Translations under genes and position numbers: made by a program
NCBI RefSeq assembly: GCF_013394385.1
Contig: NZ_AP022834.1
Coordinates: 310,001 to 374,000 of the forward strand
Length of the DNA stretch: 64,000 nucleotides
Origin: Kocuria sp. TGY1127_2
GTDB lineage: Bacteria > Actinomycetota > Actinomycetes > Actinomycetales > Micrococcaceae
Reading direction: 5' to 3'
In this document: positions 43,480 to 51,852 of the stretch, one piece after another
Numbering within the stretch: the stretch's first letter is position 1
Layout of the letters: each line of letters starts with the position of its first letter
The notes under the pieces: generated by a model
Databases searched by the model: none
What the model was told of the DNA's origin: nothing
What the model saw: only the letters and a program-made list of their open reading frames with translations

Positions 43480-44703
43480 ATGGCAGAACAGCAAACCGTC
43501 GGAGTGGGGCTCATCAGCGTTGGTTGGATGGGCAAAGTCCATTCCCGGGCCTATGCCAACATTCCTGTCTTCTACCCGGAGCTGGGGATCAAACCTCGCT
43601 TGGTGATCGCCGCCGATACCGCCGAGGACCGTGCCGAATACGCTGTAGACGTCTTAGGCTTCGAGAAGGGAACCACGGACTATCACGAGGTCCTCAACAA
43701 CCCTGACGTGGATGTCGTCTCGATCTGCGCCCCAAACTTCTTGCACGCTCAGATTGCCCAGGACGCCGCGGCCGCAGGAAAGGCTTTCTGGCTCGAAAAG
43801 CCCGCCGGACGATCGGCGGAGGAGACGCAAGCCATTTCCGACGCGGCGGATCGAGCCGGCGTGGTCAGCGCCGTGGGGTTCAACTACCGCAATGCGCCCG
43901 CCATCGAGTACGCGCGGCAGCTCGTGGCCGACGGCAAATTGGGGAGAATCACCAACATTCGCGGCGCATTCTTCGCCGACTACTCTGCGGACCCCAGAGG
44001 GGCCCTGTCATGGCGTTTCGTCCGCGATCTGGCGGGCTCGGGCGTCCTCGGGGACCTTATGGGACATCTGATCGATCTGACGCATTATGTGGTGGGGCCT
44101 GTTGAAGAGGTTACGGCCGCGACCTCGACGGTCTACTCCGAGCGCCCCGAACTTCCTATGGGCAGCGGAACCCATTTCGCGATTGTCGAGAACGGCGAGA
44201 TGAAGCCCGTGGAGAACGAGGACTACGCTTCGATGATCGTCCGTTACGCCCAACCCGATTCCTCGGGTTCGGCATCGCCCGTCATCGGAACGCTGGAAGC
44301 CTCCCGAGTGGCCAACGGGCCGCGTGCCTCCTATGGCATCGAGGTCTACGGAACCGAAGGGTCTTTCCGCTGGGACTTCGAGCGCATGAATGAGCTCCAG
44401 CTCGCGCTCAACACCGCACCCCACGTTGGGTACACCACGGTCATGGCCGGCGCGGAATTCGGCGACTTCTCGGTCTTCCAACCGGGTGCCGGAACCCCCA
44501 TGGGATATGACGACCTCAAGACCATCGAGGCCAAGAAATTCCTGCTCGCCTTCCTGGGACAGGACTCGCAGCACGCAGACATCAAGGACGGTCTGGCGGC
44601 CAACCGCGTGGTTTCCGCGGCGGAGAAATCAGCCGAAAGCGGCAGCTGGCAGAAAATCGACCAGGTCTCGAACACCAGCGCGCAGGGCCAAGGGAGGAAA
44701 TAG
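43480..44703 (+). CDS. Gfo/Idh/MocA-family dehydrogenase (inositol or sugar)
   Basis: 407 residues. VGLISVGWMGKVHSRAYANI for NAD, WLEKPAGRSAEE near residue 105, and GVLGDLMGHLIDLTHYVVG with the catalytic Asp/His pair. Oxidises a polyol ring or sugar carbon with NAD. It opens the second LacI-controlled unit, with GAGGAGAAATC before its ATG. Its length and motif spacing are nearer the paralogue at 17634-18842 than IolG (~337 residues). With iolG destroyed 2 kb downstream, it may be the working inositol or scyllo-inositol dehydrogenase. Confidence 0.87.
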   Translation: MAEQQTVGVGLISVGWMGKVHSRAYANIPVFYPELGIKPRLVIAADTAEDRAEYAVDVLGFEKGTTDYHEVLNNPDVDVVSICAPNFLHAQIAQDAAAAGKAFWLEKPAGRSAEETQAISDAADRAGVVSAVGFNYRNAPAIEYARQLVADGKLGRITNIRGAFFADYSADPRGALSWRFVRDLAGSGVLGDLMGHLIDLTHYVVGPVEEVTAATSTVYSERPELPMGSGTHFAIVENGEMKPVENEDYASMIVRYAQPDSSGSASPVIGTLEASRVANGPRASYGIEVYGTEGSFRWDFERMNELQLALNTAPHVGYTTVMAGAEFGDFSVFQPGAGTPMGYDDLKTIEAKKFLLAFLGQDSQHADIKDGLAANRVVSAAEKSAESGSWQKIDQVSNTSAQGQGRK

Positions 44704-44705
44704 TC

Positions 44706-45488
44706 ATGCAAGATCTTTTGAAGGACAAAGTCGTTCTTGTCACGGGCGGTTCTCAAGGCCTGGGGCTCGCCATAGCGCAGGCCGCGGCTCGGGAAGGGGC
44801 GCGTGGCGTCGCAATCGTCGGGCGCAACGGGCAAAAACTGGCCGCCGCGGAGAAAGGCCTCGGCGAATTCGCTGCCGAGACCTTCGGGATCGTCGCGGAT
44901 CTGGAAGTTCCTGGGGAGGCCGAGCGCGTTGTCGCAGAAACCGTCAAAAGGTTCGGCCAGATCGATTCCCTGGTCAACGCCGCGGGGGTCACCACGCGGG
45001 GGTCGCTGGAGGACACGAGCCGTGAGCTCCTCAGCCAGCACCTCGCAGTCAACCTCGTCGCACCGTTCATGACGATGCAGGCCGCGGTGTCCGACATGAA
45101 GGGCCGCGGGGAACCGGGAACCATCCTCAACATCCTCACGATGTCGATGCACGGCGGACAGCCCTACCTCGCGCCGTACGTAGCCTCCAAGGCCGGATTG
45201 GCCGCGGCGACCAAGAATGCCGCTTACTCCCACCGGTGGGACAGGATCCGGATCAATGGGCTGAACATCGGGTGGACGCAGACTCCGGGCGAAGAAGTCA
45301 TCCAGAAAACCTTCCACGATGCTTCGGACTCTTGGCTTCAGGAGGCTTCCGCATCGCAACCCATGGGCAAATTGGGCCAACCCGACGAAATTGCGGACGC
45401 TGTGGTCTTCCTTCTTTCGGAACGCAGCGGCGTCGTCACGGGATCGATCATCGACTGGGATCAGATGATCCTGGGAACGCACGACTGA
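44706..45488 (+). CDS. Short-chain dehydrogenase/reductase
   Basis: 260 residues. VVLVTGGSQGLGLAIA, NAAG, the Ser in ILTMSMHGG and YVASK as YxxxK. It follows the Gfo/Idh gene by 2 nt with AGGGAGGAAATAG as RBS. It presumably oxidises or reduces a cyclitol, keto-inositol or open-chain intermediate. The C-terminal half (WTQTPGEEVIQK, IIDWDQMILGT) is like SDRs from other inositol/sugar loci, but the exact step is unknown. Confidence 0.85.
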   Translation: MQDLLKDKVVLVTGGSQGLGLAIAQAAAREGARGVAIVGRNGQKLAAAEKGLGEFAAETFGIVADLEVPGEAERVVAETVKRFGQIDSLVNAAGVTTRGSLEDTSRELLSQHLAVNLVAPFMTMQAAVSDMKGRGEPGTILNILTMSMHGGQPYLAPYVASKAGLAAATKNAAYSHRWDRIRINGLNIGWTQTPGEEVIQKTFHDASDSWLQEASASQPMGKLGQPDEIADAVVFLLSERSGVVTGSIIDWDQMILGTHD

Positions 45489-45517
45489 AACACGTACCTC
45501 AAGGAAGAGGAATCATC

Positions 45518-46378
45518 ATGACGAAATTGGCCGCTGCCCCCATCACCTGGGGCGTTATCGAGGTGCCGGACTGGGGAATTCAGCTCAAACCCGAGCAGGT
45601 CCTCCAGGACATGACGAGGCTCGGATTCTCGGCCACGGAATTCGGACCAGAAGGTTTCCTCCCGGACGATCCCGAAGGCCGTGCGAGGGTCTTGAGGCAG
45701 CACGGCCTCTCGGCCGTCGGAGGCTTCTTCCCTGCGGTTCTACACCGTGAAGACCGGGATCCGTTGCCGCAGATCCACAAAGAACTTGAAGCGTACGCGG
45801 CGGCAGGGGCCGACGTCATGGTCCTGTCTGCGAACTCCGGAGAGGCCGGGTACGACACTCGGCCGGACCTCAGCGACGCCGAGTGGGAGACTCTCCTCCG
45901 CAACCTCAACACCATCAATGAGGTAGCCGCTGCTGCGGGTGTCACCGCAACCCTGCATCCGCACATGGGCACCCTGATACAGACTCCCGAGGAAACCGAT
46001 CGGGTTCTCGCCGGGTCGACCATTGGCCTCTGCGTGGACACCGGGCATTACACTCTTGCCGGCGGCGACCCGCTGGAGCTGGTTCGTGAGCACCCTCATC
46101 GGGTAGCCCACATCCACTTGAAGGACGTGGATCTTTCTGTGGCCAAGCAAGTCGCCGACGGAGAATTCGACTACCGAGAAGGATGCCGTCGCGGAATGTA
46201 CCAGGCATTGGGCAAAGGCGACGCGAAGATCGCAGAAATCGTCAAGGGTCTTCAGGAGGCCAGTTACAAGGGGTGGTATGTGCTCGAGCAAGATACTGTT
46301 CTGGACACTGAAGAAGACGCCGCCAAAGCCCACGAGGATGCCCGTTACTCCGCCCAGTTCATCAAAGAACTGATCTGA
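45518..46378 (+). CDS. iolE: IolE-like inosose dehydratase/isomerase, xylose-isomerase-type TIM barrel
   Basis: 286 residues from ATG 45518 with AAGGAAGAGG upstream. ITWGVIEVPDWGIQL opens the barrel as in IolE; HPHMGTLIQTPEE, LCVDTGHYTLAGGDP, HIHLKDVD and VLEQD supply the metal-binding Glu/Asp/His set. IolE removes water from 2-keto-myo-inositol to give the cyclohexanedione substrate of IolD, so it fits this unit. A generic sugar-phosphate isomerase/epimerase is the alternative. Confidence 0.82.
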   Translation: MTKLAAAPITWGVIEVPDWGIQLKPEQVLQDMTRLGFSATEFGPEGFLPDDPEGRARVLRQHGLSAVGGFFPAVLHREDRDPLPQIHKELEAYAAAGADVMVLSANSGEAGYDTRPDLSDAEWETLLRNLNTINEVAAAAGVTATLHPHMGTLIQTPEETDRVLAGSTIGLCVDTGHYTLAGGDPLELVREHPHRVAHIHLKDVDLSVAKQVADGEFDYREGCRRGMYQALGKGDAKIAEIVKGLQEASYKGWYVLEQDTVLDTEEDAAKAHEDARYSAQFIKELI

Positions 46379-46391
46379 GAGGGGGAATCCG

Positions 46392-46758
46392 ATGACGCAG
46401 AAAATTCGCATCGGTCTGATCGGGACCGGACGTTAAGGACAGGTCCACTTCCAGAACCTGATCGCGGTATTCGTGGACGTGCCCCTTTGGATCTGGCGGG
46501 GCGCTCAACTCGTCCACGTCGCTGGCCACCCTGTCCAACGCGGTGTCGGTCGAGTCCAAGGCCACTTATCAGGAGTTTTTCCTGGAGCGGTACGCCGCGG
46601 CGTACCTTCTTGAAGTGGAAGAATTCGTGAAATGGATCAAGAGCGAGGAATCGCGAAGCCCCACGTACGAAGACGGGCGCGCCGCGTTGATCCTCGCCGA
46701 CGCCGCTCAGAAATCAGCGGAAACCGGTCGGAAGGTCGCTGTCGACCTGGACTCCTGA
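46392..46758 (+). pseudogene. iolG: Remnant of an iolG-like inositol 2-dehydrogenase gene
   Basis: Starts normally with a good RBS (GAGGGGGAATCC) and MTQKIRIGLIGTGR, then a TAA at 46434 where the family has Ile (GRIGQVH), then GQVHFQNLI. About 200 residues of the middle are absent. The last ~60 residues (FFLERYAAAYLLEVEEFVKWI...TYEDGRAALILADAAQKSAETG) are a clean IolG C-terminus but in another frame, ending at 46758. So there is a nonsense codon, a large deletion and a frame change. It is in line with the operon, showing iolG was once its last gene. Confidence 0.88.
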
Positions 46759-46765
46759 TGAAGTC

Positions 46766-47581
46766 TCAGTCCTCGATCTTTCCGATCGGTTCGCGCTTTT
46801 CGGCCTGGAACTTGTCCTCGGTACGGCCGAAGGCCCAGTAACCGGAGATCGAGATCTGCTCGCGCGGGATCTCACGTTCCTTGAGGAGACGGCGCACCTG
46901 TTTGATCGATTCGCGCTCACCGTGGGCGAAGACTTCAACCTTGCCCTTGGGCCACTGTCGCTCGGTCATCAATTGCGCCAGGCGGTTCGGGTCGGCTCCG
47001 GCTCCTTCCTTGACGCTCCAAACGACTTCCAGACCGGCGGGAGCGGCCAGCTCCTGCCGGTCCTCTTCATGATCGAGAACGATGAATGCGTAGCCCCGCG
47101 CCGTCTCGGGCAGGGCCTCGATGGCCGCGCCGATAGCGGGAAGAGCAGACGCATCTCCGGCGAAGAGATACCAATCGGCCGTCGGATCCGGGTTGTACTT
47201 GCCGCCCGGGCCCATCAACAGCAACTGGTCCCCCGGGGATGCGGAAGCGGCCCACGGGGCGGCGAGCCCTTCGGTCCCGTGGGTCACGAAATCGATGGTC
47301 AGCGTGCCGGCTTCGTCGTCCACGCTCCGCACGGTGTACGTGCGGGTTACGGGAACGTCCTCCGGGGGAAGCTTCTCCCGCATTTCCATCATGTCGAAGG
47401 GCGCGGTGAGATTCAGTTCGGGTTTCGCAAAGACCAACTTGACGTATTGATCGGTGCATCCGTTGTTCTGGAATGAAGCGAATCCTGAGCCACCCAGAAT
47501 GAGCCGGACCATATTGGGGGTGAGTTGGCGGCGTTCGAGGACCTCGAGGACGGTTTGGGGTTTGCGTTTGGGGGCTGGCAT
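46766..47581 (-). CDS. Siderophore-interacting FAD-binding protein (ferric-siderophore reductase)
   Basis: 271 residues. FAD-binding domain with RTYTVRSVDDEAGTLTIDFVTHG, then the NAD(P)H-like domain with LFAGDASALPAIGAAIEALP, and the diagnostic C-terminal SGYWAFGRTEDKFQAEK. It releases iron by reducing ferric siderophores in the cytoplasm. A good IdeR/DtxR box lies 18-36 nt upstream, so it should be induced by iron starvation. It is unrelated in function to the inositol genes on either side and ends 8 nt from the iolG remnant. Confidence 0.93.
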   Translation of the reverse strand: MPAPKRKPQTVLEVLERRQLTPNMVRLILGGSGFASFQNNGCTDQYVKLVFAKPELNLTAPFDMMEMREKLPPEDVPVTRTYTVRSVDDEAGTLTIDFVTHGTEGLAAPWAASASPGDQLLLMGPGGKYNPDPTADWYLFAGDASALPAIGAAIEALPETARGYAFIVLDHEEDRQELAAPAGLEVVWSVKEGAGADPNRLAQLMTERQWPKGKVEVFAHGERESIKQVRRLLKEREIPREQISISGYWAFGRTEDKFQAEKREPIGKIED

Positions 47582-47598
47582 AGGACTCCAATCCTCGG

Positions 47599-47617
47599 TT
47601 TGATTAGGCTTACCTCA
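47599..47617 (-). promoter_or_regulatory. IdeR/DtxR iron box
   Basis: Read on the minus strand, TGAGGTAAGCCTAATCAAA agrees at 15 of 19 positions with the IdeR/DtxR consensus TTAGGTTAGCCTAACCTAA as I know it. It sits just before the siderophore-interacting protein gene. Confidence 0.75.
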
Positions 47618-47665
47618 CTCTATCTTTCGATGGTGCATGGCCCAAAGGTCATGCCGCGAGCGGAA

Positions 47666-48415
47666 TTATATTAAGAGGTAGGCGGCGCCCAGGATCGTCA
47701 CCACGATCACAGCGAGGTCGAAGGTCTTCTGTCGAATCTTCTGGGCAGCCCATCGTCCGAAGAGGGCGCCTACGACCACACCGGGAACCAGAATTAGATC
47801 CATGATCAGCGTGTGCTCGGTGATGAGACCCAAGCCGATTGACACCGGGAGCTTGAGCACGTTCATGGTCGCAAAGAACCACGCGGCCGTGCCCAAGAAA
47901 GCATTGACGGGGAAGCGGGCCGCGAGGAAATACATGGACATGACGGGTCCGCCGGCATTGGCGACCATGGTCGTGAAACCGCCCAGGGATCCGTACCCGG
48001 TGGCCGCGCCCCAGGACGCGGGCACGGGGTCGTCCGTGATCCTTGCCCTTTTCTGACGCTGCCACAAGGTCAGTCCCATCAACATCAGCAGCAGTACGCC
48101 GATCACGCGGCGCACCACGGCGTCGCCTGCGAAAGCCAGGAAGACGCCACCGACGGCCAGACCGATCAGAACCGCAGGAATCATGCGGAGCAGGGTCGGC
48201 CAGTCGGCGTGTCGGCGGTAGGTCCACAAAGCGAATGCGTCACCGACGAGTAAGAGGACCAGTAGTGCTCCCGTGGATGGCTTCGCGGGCAGCACCGCCG
48301 CGAAGATTGCTACCGCGAGGGTGTTGATCCCCGGGAGCGCGGTCTTGGAGAATCCCACCAATACGGCCGCCAGGGCCAGCCCGATCCAAGCGAACCACGT
48401 CAATTCGGGCAGCAC
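47666..48415 (-). CDS. TSUP (TauE/SafE) family membrane permease
   Basis: 249 residues, about eight transmembrane segments. VGFSKTALPGINTLAV in the first repeat and MVANAGGPVMSMYFLA in the second are the TSUP hallmarks. Members move sulfite, sulfonates or other small organic anions. It starts with a GTG 6 nt after the iolB stop and is probably cotranscribed with it, so an organic-acid product of inositol breakdown is a possible substrate; this is inference. Confidence 0.85.
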   Translation of the reverse strand: MLPELTWFAWIGLALAAVLVGFSKTALPGINTLAVAIFAAVLPAKPSTGALLVLLLVGDAFALWTYRRHADWPTLLRMIPAVLIGLAVGGVFLAFAGDAVVRRVIGVLLLMLMGLTLWQRQKRARITDDPVPASWGAATGYGSLGGFTTMVANAGGPVMSMYFLAARFPVNAFLGTAAWFFATMNVLKLPVSIGLGLITEHTLIMDLILVPGVVVGALFGRWAAQKIRQKTFDLAVIVVTILGAAYLLI

Positions 48416-48421
48416 GGAGGC

Positions 48422-49312
48422 TTAGCCGCCGAAAGGCAAGCGCGAGTCAATATCCTGCTCTTCCCACTGCTGACGTACCCATCCGTGATGGGGGTCGTCG
48501 CTGATGAGCCACTTGCGGACCGGGCCGGGGCCGGCCATAACGTTCAGGTAGTACAGGTCGTAGCCAGGAGGGGCCATGGCCGGACCGTGCCAGCCGTAGG
48601 GGACCAACACCACGTCGCCAGTGCGAACCTCGGCATTGACGTCGATGGGACGGTCATCGGAGGCGTAGACGCGCTGATATCCGATCGAGTCGGTGGCTTC
48701 TTTCGGGGCATCCGGAGTCACTCGCGTCTCGAAGTAGTAGATCTCCTCGAGTTGGGTCTCGACGCCCTCCTTTTCTTCGTCATGCTTATGAGGAGGATAC
48801 GATGACCAGTTGCCCGCAGGGGTCAGGACTTCGCAAACAATGAATCGGTCGGCCTCGAGGGAAGCGGGGGTCCCGAAATTCCGTACCTCCCGCGAGCAGT
48901 TGCCGGCACCGCGCAATTCGAGCGGGGCCTCGTCCTTGGTGATCAGACGAGTGGGGTACTCATTCTTGGCCGGTGCGGATGCGACGGCAAAGCGAACGCC
49001 CTGCGTCCCGGAGAGCTCTACGGCCTTGTTGGCTCCCGTGTACAGGACATCCGTGGGGCCGTGGAAAACGGATTCGCGGCCCGAGAGTTCATAGTTCTGA
49101 CCGTCGACCACTGCGGTGACATCACCCGTCAGCGGGATGACGATGCGTTCTTCCGGAGCGGCATCCAATGAGATGGTCTCACCTGCGAATGTCGCGGTCT
49201 TGAGACCGGTATGCTCCCAGCCGTCGACCTTCTGTGTGGAATCATACGCACCGAGGGAAACATCCCAAGGGCCATCGGTTGCTTTGCCTGCGGGGTAAAC
49301 CCAGTTTGTCAT
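48422..49312 (-). CDS. iolB: 5-deoxy-glucuronate isomerase
   Basis: 296 residues, double-cupin enzyme converting 5-deoxy-glucuronate to 5-dehydro-2-deoxy-gluconate, the step after IolD. Highly recognisable: SSYPPHKHDEE with metal-binding His pair, LEEIYYF with Glu, VVLVPYGWHGPAMAPPGYDLYYLNVMAGP. RBS GAAAGGATG precedes the ATG. It is transcribed away from the GntR gene's 5' side but in the same direction, 48 nt downstream of it, so the GntR regulator probably controls it. Confidence 0.95.
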   Translation of the reverse strand: MTNWVYPAGKATDGPWDVSLGAYDSTQKVDGWEHTGLKTATFAGETISLDAAPEERIVIPLTGDVTAVVDGQNYELSGRESVFHGPTDVLYTGANKAVELSGTQGVRFAVASAPAKNEYPTRLITKDEAPLELRGAGNCSREVRNFGTPASLEADRFIVCEVLTPAGNWSSYPPHKHDEEKEGVETQLEEIYYFETRVTPDAPKEATDSIGYQRVYASDDRPIDVNAEVRTGDVVLVPYGWHGPAMAPPGYDLYYLNVMAGPGPVRKWLISDDPHHGWVRQQWEEQDIDSRLPFGG

Positions 49313-49360
49313 CGTTGCATCCTTTCGGAGAAGTGTTTCCGGACAGGTGAAGTCTCGTGA

Positions 49361-50098
49361 TCAGGCGGAGAGGGTCATCTCGAAGGAATATGAATCCGCG
49401 CGATAGACGTGCCGACCGGTTTCAGCTCGTCTGCCGATATCGTCGGTTGCGGTCCGGGACATGGTTACCAGGGCTGATCCGGTGCTCGTCTTAAGCAGTT
49501 TGGCCTGCTCATTGGTGGCCACCGCAGCGCCGATCTTCTGCTGTGCGAGCCTGAAATTGATCCCTTGTTGGCGCAGAAGCGTGTACAGCCCGCGAGATTC
49601 GAGGCCTTCGCGGCTGAGGTCCGCGATCTTGAGGGGTACCCAATTTTCCATGATCGCCAGTGGTGTGCCTGAACGGCTGCGCACGCGCTTGAAGTAATAC
49701 ACAGGATCTCCCGGCGCGAGGTTGAGCCGCTCGGCGACGTCGTCCGGGGCTTTGGTTTCCTCGAATTCCAGGACCTCGGTGGTGGGCTGGGCATGGTCAT
49801 CACTCAGGTCCTCGTATAGCGAGGTCAATCCGACGGAGCGTCGAATCTCCGAGGCCACGACCTGCGTTCCAACGCCTCGTTTGCGAACCAGGAGCCCCGA
49901 GCGGACGAGCTCGTCCATGGCCTTGCGCACCGTGGGTCGGGACAGGTGAAGATCCTTGGCCAGGGAAAGCTCGTTGTCGAGCATGGTCCCGGGTGGAAGA
50001 ACGCCCTCGGCGATGGCCGTCTCGATGCCGTGGACCAGCTGATGGTACAGCGGCACGGGTGATGAGCGGTCGATCGTGACGTCGATTGAGGCTGTCAT
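49361..50098 (-). CDS. GntR-family regulator, HutC/UTRA subfamily
   Basis: 245 residues from ATG 50098. Winged helix at ~10-75 (PLYHQLVHGIETAIAEGVLPPGTMLDNELSLAKDLHLSRPTVRKAMDELV), then a UTRA ligand domain with YYFKRVRSRSGTPLAIMENWVP. Earlier in-frame codons have no RBS and cover promoter DNA. It heads the iolB-TSUP unit and is divergent from the sugar transporter, so both are likely targets. TTTGTAAGGACAA 35 nt upstream of its start nearly matches a site before the Gfo/Idh operon at 18842. Confidence 0.88.
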   Translation of the reverse strand: MTASIDVTIDRSSPVPLYHQLVHGIETAIAEGVLPPGTMLDNELSLAKDLHLSRPTVRKAMDELVRSGLLVRKRGVGTQVVASEIRRSVGLTSLYEDLSDDHAQPTTEVLEFEETKAPDDVAERLNLAPGDPVYYFKRVRSRSGTPLAIMENWVPLKIADLSREGLESRGLYTLLRQQGINFRLAQQKIGAAVATNEQAKLLKTSTGSALVTMSRTATDDIGRRAETGRHVYRADSYSFEMTLSA

Positions 50099-50133
50099 GG
50101 GTAACTCCGTCGTTGGTTCCCTACCGTTGTTCT

Positions 50134-50145
50134 TTGTAAGGACAA
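50134..50145. promoter_or_regulatory. Candidate GntR autoregulatory site
   Basis: TTGTAAGGACAA, arms TTGT/ACAA. It is one base different from TTGTCAGGACAA at 18869-18880, in the same orientation and at a similar distance (27-36 nt) from the controlled start codon. Confidence 0.5.
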
Positions 50146-50313
50146 TAGGATTTAAGCGTAGCATGGCGGGTGCTCTTCGGGCCGAATGATCCAAGAACCC
50201 CGCGTTGACCAGGTCTGTTCTGTCATATAGGCGGGGTGGATGAGGCACGACATAGTGGCTTCGGCTAGAGATGAGAAGTCACCGCCGTATTTCAATGAGG
50301 AGGGTAAGCCGTC

Positions 50314-51741
50314 ATGGCACCCAGTTCAGAATCGCAGGTTCGCCCCGAAATCAAAGCTCCGGATGCACCGGAGACGAAGCTGACAGGGAAAATGCGGGTG
50401 GCGGCCATGATCCTCACGGTGGGTGGGCTGCTTTTCGGTTATGACACAGGTGTCATCAACGGGGCCCTGCCATCCATGGCTGCCGATTTCGGTATGGACG
50501 AGAAGTACGAGGGCTTCGTGACCTCTGCCCTCCAATTCGGCGCGATCTTTGGTGCCGTTTTCGGCGGGCGCTTCTCCGACCGCCAGGGGAGGCACCGGAC
50601 GGTGGTCGTGGTGGCCGCTCTCTTCACCTTCGGGGCGATTGGCTCGGTCCTGGCTCCGGCCTGGTGGATCCTGTCCCTCTTCCGGGTTGTCGTGGGTCTG
50701 GCCGTCGGCGGTGCATCCGTCACCGTTCCCGTTTACCTGGCGGAACTCGCTCCCACTCATCTGCGAGGGAGGGTCATTTCCCAGAACGAATTCATGGTGG
50801 TCTTCGGTCAGCTCCTGGCTTTCGGGTTCAACGCGGGCATCGCGGGTGTCGCCGATGCCGGGCAAGCCAATACGTGGCGGTGGATGCTTGCGATGTGCAT
50901 TGTGCCGGCCATCATTCTGTGGGCAGGAATGATCGCCGTCCCGGAATCTCCCCGATGGTTGGCTCGTGGCGGGCGGATTGACGAAATGCTGGAAGTGCTT
51001 CGCGAAGTTCGCGAGCACACGTTCTCTTCGGACGAGCTCGAGGAAGTCAAAGAACTTGCCGCAAAGGACGAGCAGGCCGCGTCGGGGACCCTCGGTGATG
51101 TGTTCGCAACGCCGTGGATCCGGAGGATCCTGTTCATCGGCGTCGGAATGGCGGTCATCAACCAGATTTCCGGGATCAACGTGGTCCAGTACTACGGCGT
51201 CACCATTCTGACGGACGCCGGTTTCGTGGGGAACACTGCTTTCGTGGTGAACCTTCTGATCGGTCTTGCCGGGGTCGTCGGGGTCGGGGTGGCTCTGGTC
51301 ATCATGCCGCACGTCCGGCGCAAACTCATGTTGAGTTCAGGACTGACCGGAACTATCGTCATGCTCTCCATTCTGGCAGCGACATCGATACTCATGAGCG
51401 ACGATGCGTCCGCGAAGCGGTGGATCATATTGTTCTCGATCGTAGTCTTCGTGGGCATCTCCCAGTGCGCCATCGGCACGATGACCTGGTTGTACATGTC
51501 CGAAATCTTCCCCCTGACGGTTCGAGGCGTGGCGATGGGGATCAGTACGGGTGTCCAGTGGAGCGTGAACTTCTTGGTGGCCCTGCTCTTCCCGTTGCTC
51601 TCCGCGGCGCTCGGATTCGGCCCGACCATCGCGATGTTCGTCGTCCTGCAAATTCTGGCTCTCGTATGGGTCCGTCTCAAGGCCCCGGAGACCAAGGACA
51701 AGTCGCTCGAGCGGATCGAGATGGAGTTCCGCGAAGGATAA
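50314..51741 (+). CDS. Sugar-porter MFS transporter, probable inositol uptake (IolT-like)
   Basis: 475 residues, 12 transmembrane segments. Sugar-porter signatures: GGLLFGYDTGVINGALP in TM1, GGRFSDRQGRHRTVV, RGRVISQNE, PESPRWLARGG at the central loop, QISGINVVQYYG in TM7 and PETKDKSLERIE at the end. The family includes bacterial myo-inositol:H+ symporters (IolT), and its position beside the inositol regulators supports that. RBS GAGGAGGGTAAG precedes the ATG. A TTGACC box lies ~110 nt upstream, but its -10 spacing is poor. Confidence 0.87.
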   Translation: MAPSSESQVRPEIKAPDAPETKLTGKMRVAAMILTVGGLLFGYDTGVINGALPSMAADFGMDEKYEGFVTSALQFGAIFGAVFGGRFSDRQGRHRTVVVVAALFTFGAIGSVLAPAWWILSLFRVVVGLAVGGASVTVPVYLAELAPTHLRGRVISQNEFMVVFGQLLAFGFNAGIAGVADAGQANTWRWMLAMCIVPAIILWAGMIAVPESPRWLARGGRIDEMLEVLREVREHTFSSDELEEVKELAAKDEQAASGTLGDVFATPWIRRILFIGVGMAVINQISGINVVQYYGVTILTDAGFVGNTAFVVNLLIGLAGVVGVGVALVIMPHVRRKLMLSSGLTGTIVMLSILAATSILMSDDASAKRWIILFSIVVFVGISQCAIGTMTWLYMSEIFPLTVRGVAMGISTGVQWSVNFLVALLFPLLSAALGFGPTIAMFVVLQILALVWVRLKAPETKDKSLERIEMEFREG

Positions 51742-51852
51742 CGTCAAACCACCGAAAACAAGCGCGACGCCCGGACTTGGAACGAGTAATGTGGGGCAGG
51801 CGACACCGGGGCAATTTCGGTCCCGGTCTTCGAACCGCCACAGGAGGTCTGC

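Noticed and set aside
46362-46565. Minus-strand frame across the iolG remnant, considered as an inserted gene fragment
   Set aside because: Too short, no start signal, and the flanking IolG ends on the plus strand explain the region better.
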